Of a stretch of DNA of 7,143 bases, positions 6,416 to 7,143 are shown in pieces. The DNA comes from an uncultured bacterium. Its GTDB lineage: Bacteria; Desulfobacterota; Desulfobulbia; Desulfobulbales; Desulfobulbaceae. Within the stretch, counting starts at the first letter, position 1. Every line of letters begins with the position of its first letter. Position numbers and translations under genes: made by a program. The DNA lies in the NCBI GenBank assembly GCA_903896915.1, contig CAITZN010000419.1, positions 1 through 7,143 of the forward strand, given 5' to 3'. Below the pieces are notes generated by a model that did no database searches, was not told the origin of the DNA, and saw only the letters and a list, made by a program, of their open reading frames with translations.

Positions 6416-7143
6416 TGCCGACAGTTTATAGAGAACGATACCCAGAGAAACGACACCTAGCGACAAGAGGAGCTCCATCCATGATGGCGAATAACTAAAA
6501 CCGCGCCAGGTATTGAATCGTTCCATGCTAAATAGGCAGACATTCAATCGGTTGAGGGTGACGCCTACAATTACCAGCAGGTTGACGGAGAAAATCATCT
6601 GAACATTGGTGCGCATCTTTTTGATGCTGAGAATGGCAATCGGCAACACCACACCGATCAGTATCTCCAGCAAATACATATTACCTTCTACCGAACCATC
6701 GAAGGCCATGCCTGGACTGGCAACCACAAACAGCTGGTACATTTTTAGCAAGAAATAGAAGCAGAGAACGATCAGCGAGCCACGAGCAAGGCCGTAGAAA
6801 ATCTCTTTATCGACCTTATGCTGGAGAAATTTGCCACTGAGCATGGTCTCAAGGCTGACCATGGAAAGCCCCATGGCTACCGCGGAGACTAGGAAGTGGA
6901 AGGGAAGTTTGGTGTCCCACCAGAGCGGTGACATCTTGGCAGGAGCAATCAAAAAGACTGCGCCCAGCGACGATTGGTGAAGAGTGGAGAGCCTGACCCC
7001 AACACCCTCTGGCTCTGCCTCTGGATTCTCCTCCGGCTCCCCCTCTGGTTTGGTTCCCCCAACAGCGGTAGCATAGGGGATTCTTGATGGTTTTACTAAT
7101 AGTATGCTCCCGCTTGTGCTCCCGCTTGTGCTCCCACTCGTGC
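6389..7143 (-). CDS. hybB: HybB/NrfD-family membrane subunit of hydrogenase (C-terminal 250 residues; N-terminus beyond right edge)
   Basis: This is the quinone-reactive, multi-helix membrane subunit that links a periplasmic hydrogenase to the quinone pool. The frame is open to the window edge, so the TTG at 6952 is not the start. In visible-residue numbering, the conserved block LSTLHQSSLGAVFLIAP is at about 51-67, followed by PLWWDTKLPFHF and five membrane helices (about 79-99, 112-136, 153-173, 182-203 and 220-240), with the LNRLN motif near 200. The block and helix layout resemble E. coli HybB rather than PsrC, so I use hybB, though a related NrfD-like subunit is possible. The first 46 visible residues are odd: TSGS repeats and then a Pro/Glu-rich run, close to where the family has a membrane helix. 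The N-terminal helices are not visible. The stop codon lies inside a long hairpin. Confidence 0.85.
   Translation of the reverse strand, partial: TSGSTSGSTSGSILLVKPSRIPYATAVGGTKPEGEPEENPEAEPEGVGVRLSTLHQSSLGAVFLIAPAKMSPLWWDTKLPFHFLVSAVAMGLSMVSLETMLSGKFLQHKVDKEIFYGLARGSLIVLCFYFLLKMYQLFVVASPGMAFDGSVEGNMYLLEILIGVVLPIAILSIKKMRTNVQMIFSVNLLVIVGVTLNRLNVCLFSMERFNTWRGFSYSPSWMELLLSLGVVSLGIVLYKLSAKHLPLFSH
7007..7048. repeat. Degenerate 6-bp repeats coding for Pro-Glu units in hybB
   Basis: Seven consecutive hexamers in phase with the hybB codons are variants of CTCTGG on the plus strand (exact at 7007, 7019 and 7043; the others have changes). On the minus strand they encode an acidic, proline-rich run of about 14 residues (PEGEPEENPEAEPE). 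The six-base period suggests growth by slippage. Confidence 0.75.
7106..7143. repeat. 12-bp tandem repeats at the right edge, in frame in hybB
   Basis: The unit GCTCCCGCTTGT occurs at 7106-7117 and identically at 7118-7129. A third copy at 7130-7141 has two mismatches, and GC at the window end starts a possible fourth. On the minus strand each unit encodes a four-residue Thr-Ser-Gly-Ser repeat. The array may continue beyond the window. Confidence 0.85.

Noticed and set aside
6231..6431. Plus-strand 66-codon frame across the hybB-cytochrome gap
   Set aside because: It runs through two inverted repeats and hybB antisense, with no ribosome binding site or protein motif.
6950..6952. TTG as start of the HybB-like protein
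   Set aside because: The frame continues without a stop to the window edge and includes the family motif HQSSLG upstream of this codon.

Overview
The window carries six protein genes and parts of genes, all read from the minus strand, so gene order runs from right to left. They belong to [NiFe] hydrogenase biology plus a two-component regulator. In transcription order: the C-terminal part of a HybB/NrfD-type membrane subunit (6389-7143, cut by the right edge), a small secreted monoheme cytochrome c (5909-6232), the nickel-insertion maturation genes hypE, hypA and hypB (5619 down to 3435), then a heme-type sensor histidine kinase (617-3040) and the first 194 codons of its sigma-54-activating response regulator (1-583, cut by the left edge).

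The host looks like an anaerobic Gram-negative bacterium rich in c-type cytochromes, most likely a deltaproteobacterial sulfate or sulfur metaboliser (Desulfobacterota, possibly Desulfobulbales). This is inferred from the Hyb-type quinone-reactive hydrogenase subunit, the cytochrome, the CxxCH sensor kinase and the NtrC-type regulator. No taxonomic marker is present.

Region by region: the right end holds hybB with an unusual Ser/Gly and Pro/Glu-rich repeat segment just before its conserved HQSSLG motif. A long inverted repeat covers the hybB stop codon, and a strong intrinsic terminator follows before the cytochrome gene. An AT-rich 289-bp gap, with a possible sigma-54 promoter next to hypE, leads into the tight hypE-hypA-hypB cluster, which ends at a clear terminator (3353-3390). 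A 394-bp gap with three palindromes precedes the kinase gene.

Working model: HybB passes electrons from a periplasmic uptake hydrogenase to the quinone pool, the cytochrome may be a periplasmic electron partner, HypE supplies the CN ligands, and HypA and HypB deliver nickel. The kinase-regulator pair, with a CxxCH site in its extracytoplasmic sensor region, may tune hydrogenase or related redox genes through sigma-54 promoters. That regulatory link is inferred from neighbourhood only. HypC, HypD, HypF and the hydrogenase large and small subunits are not in the window.
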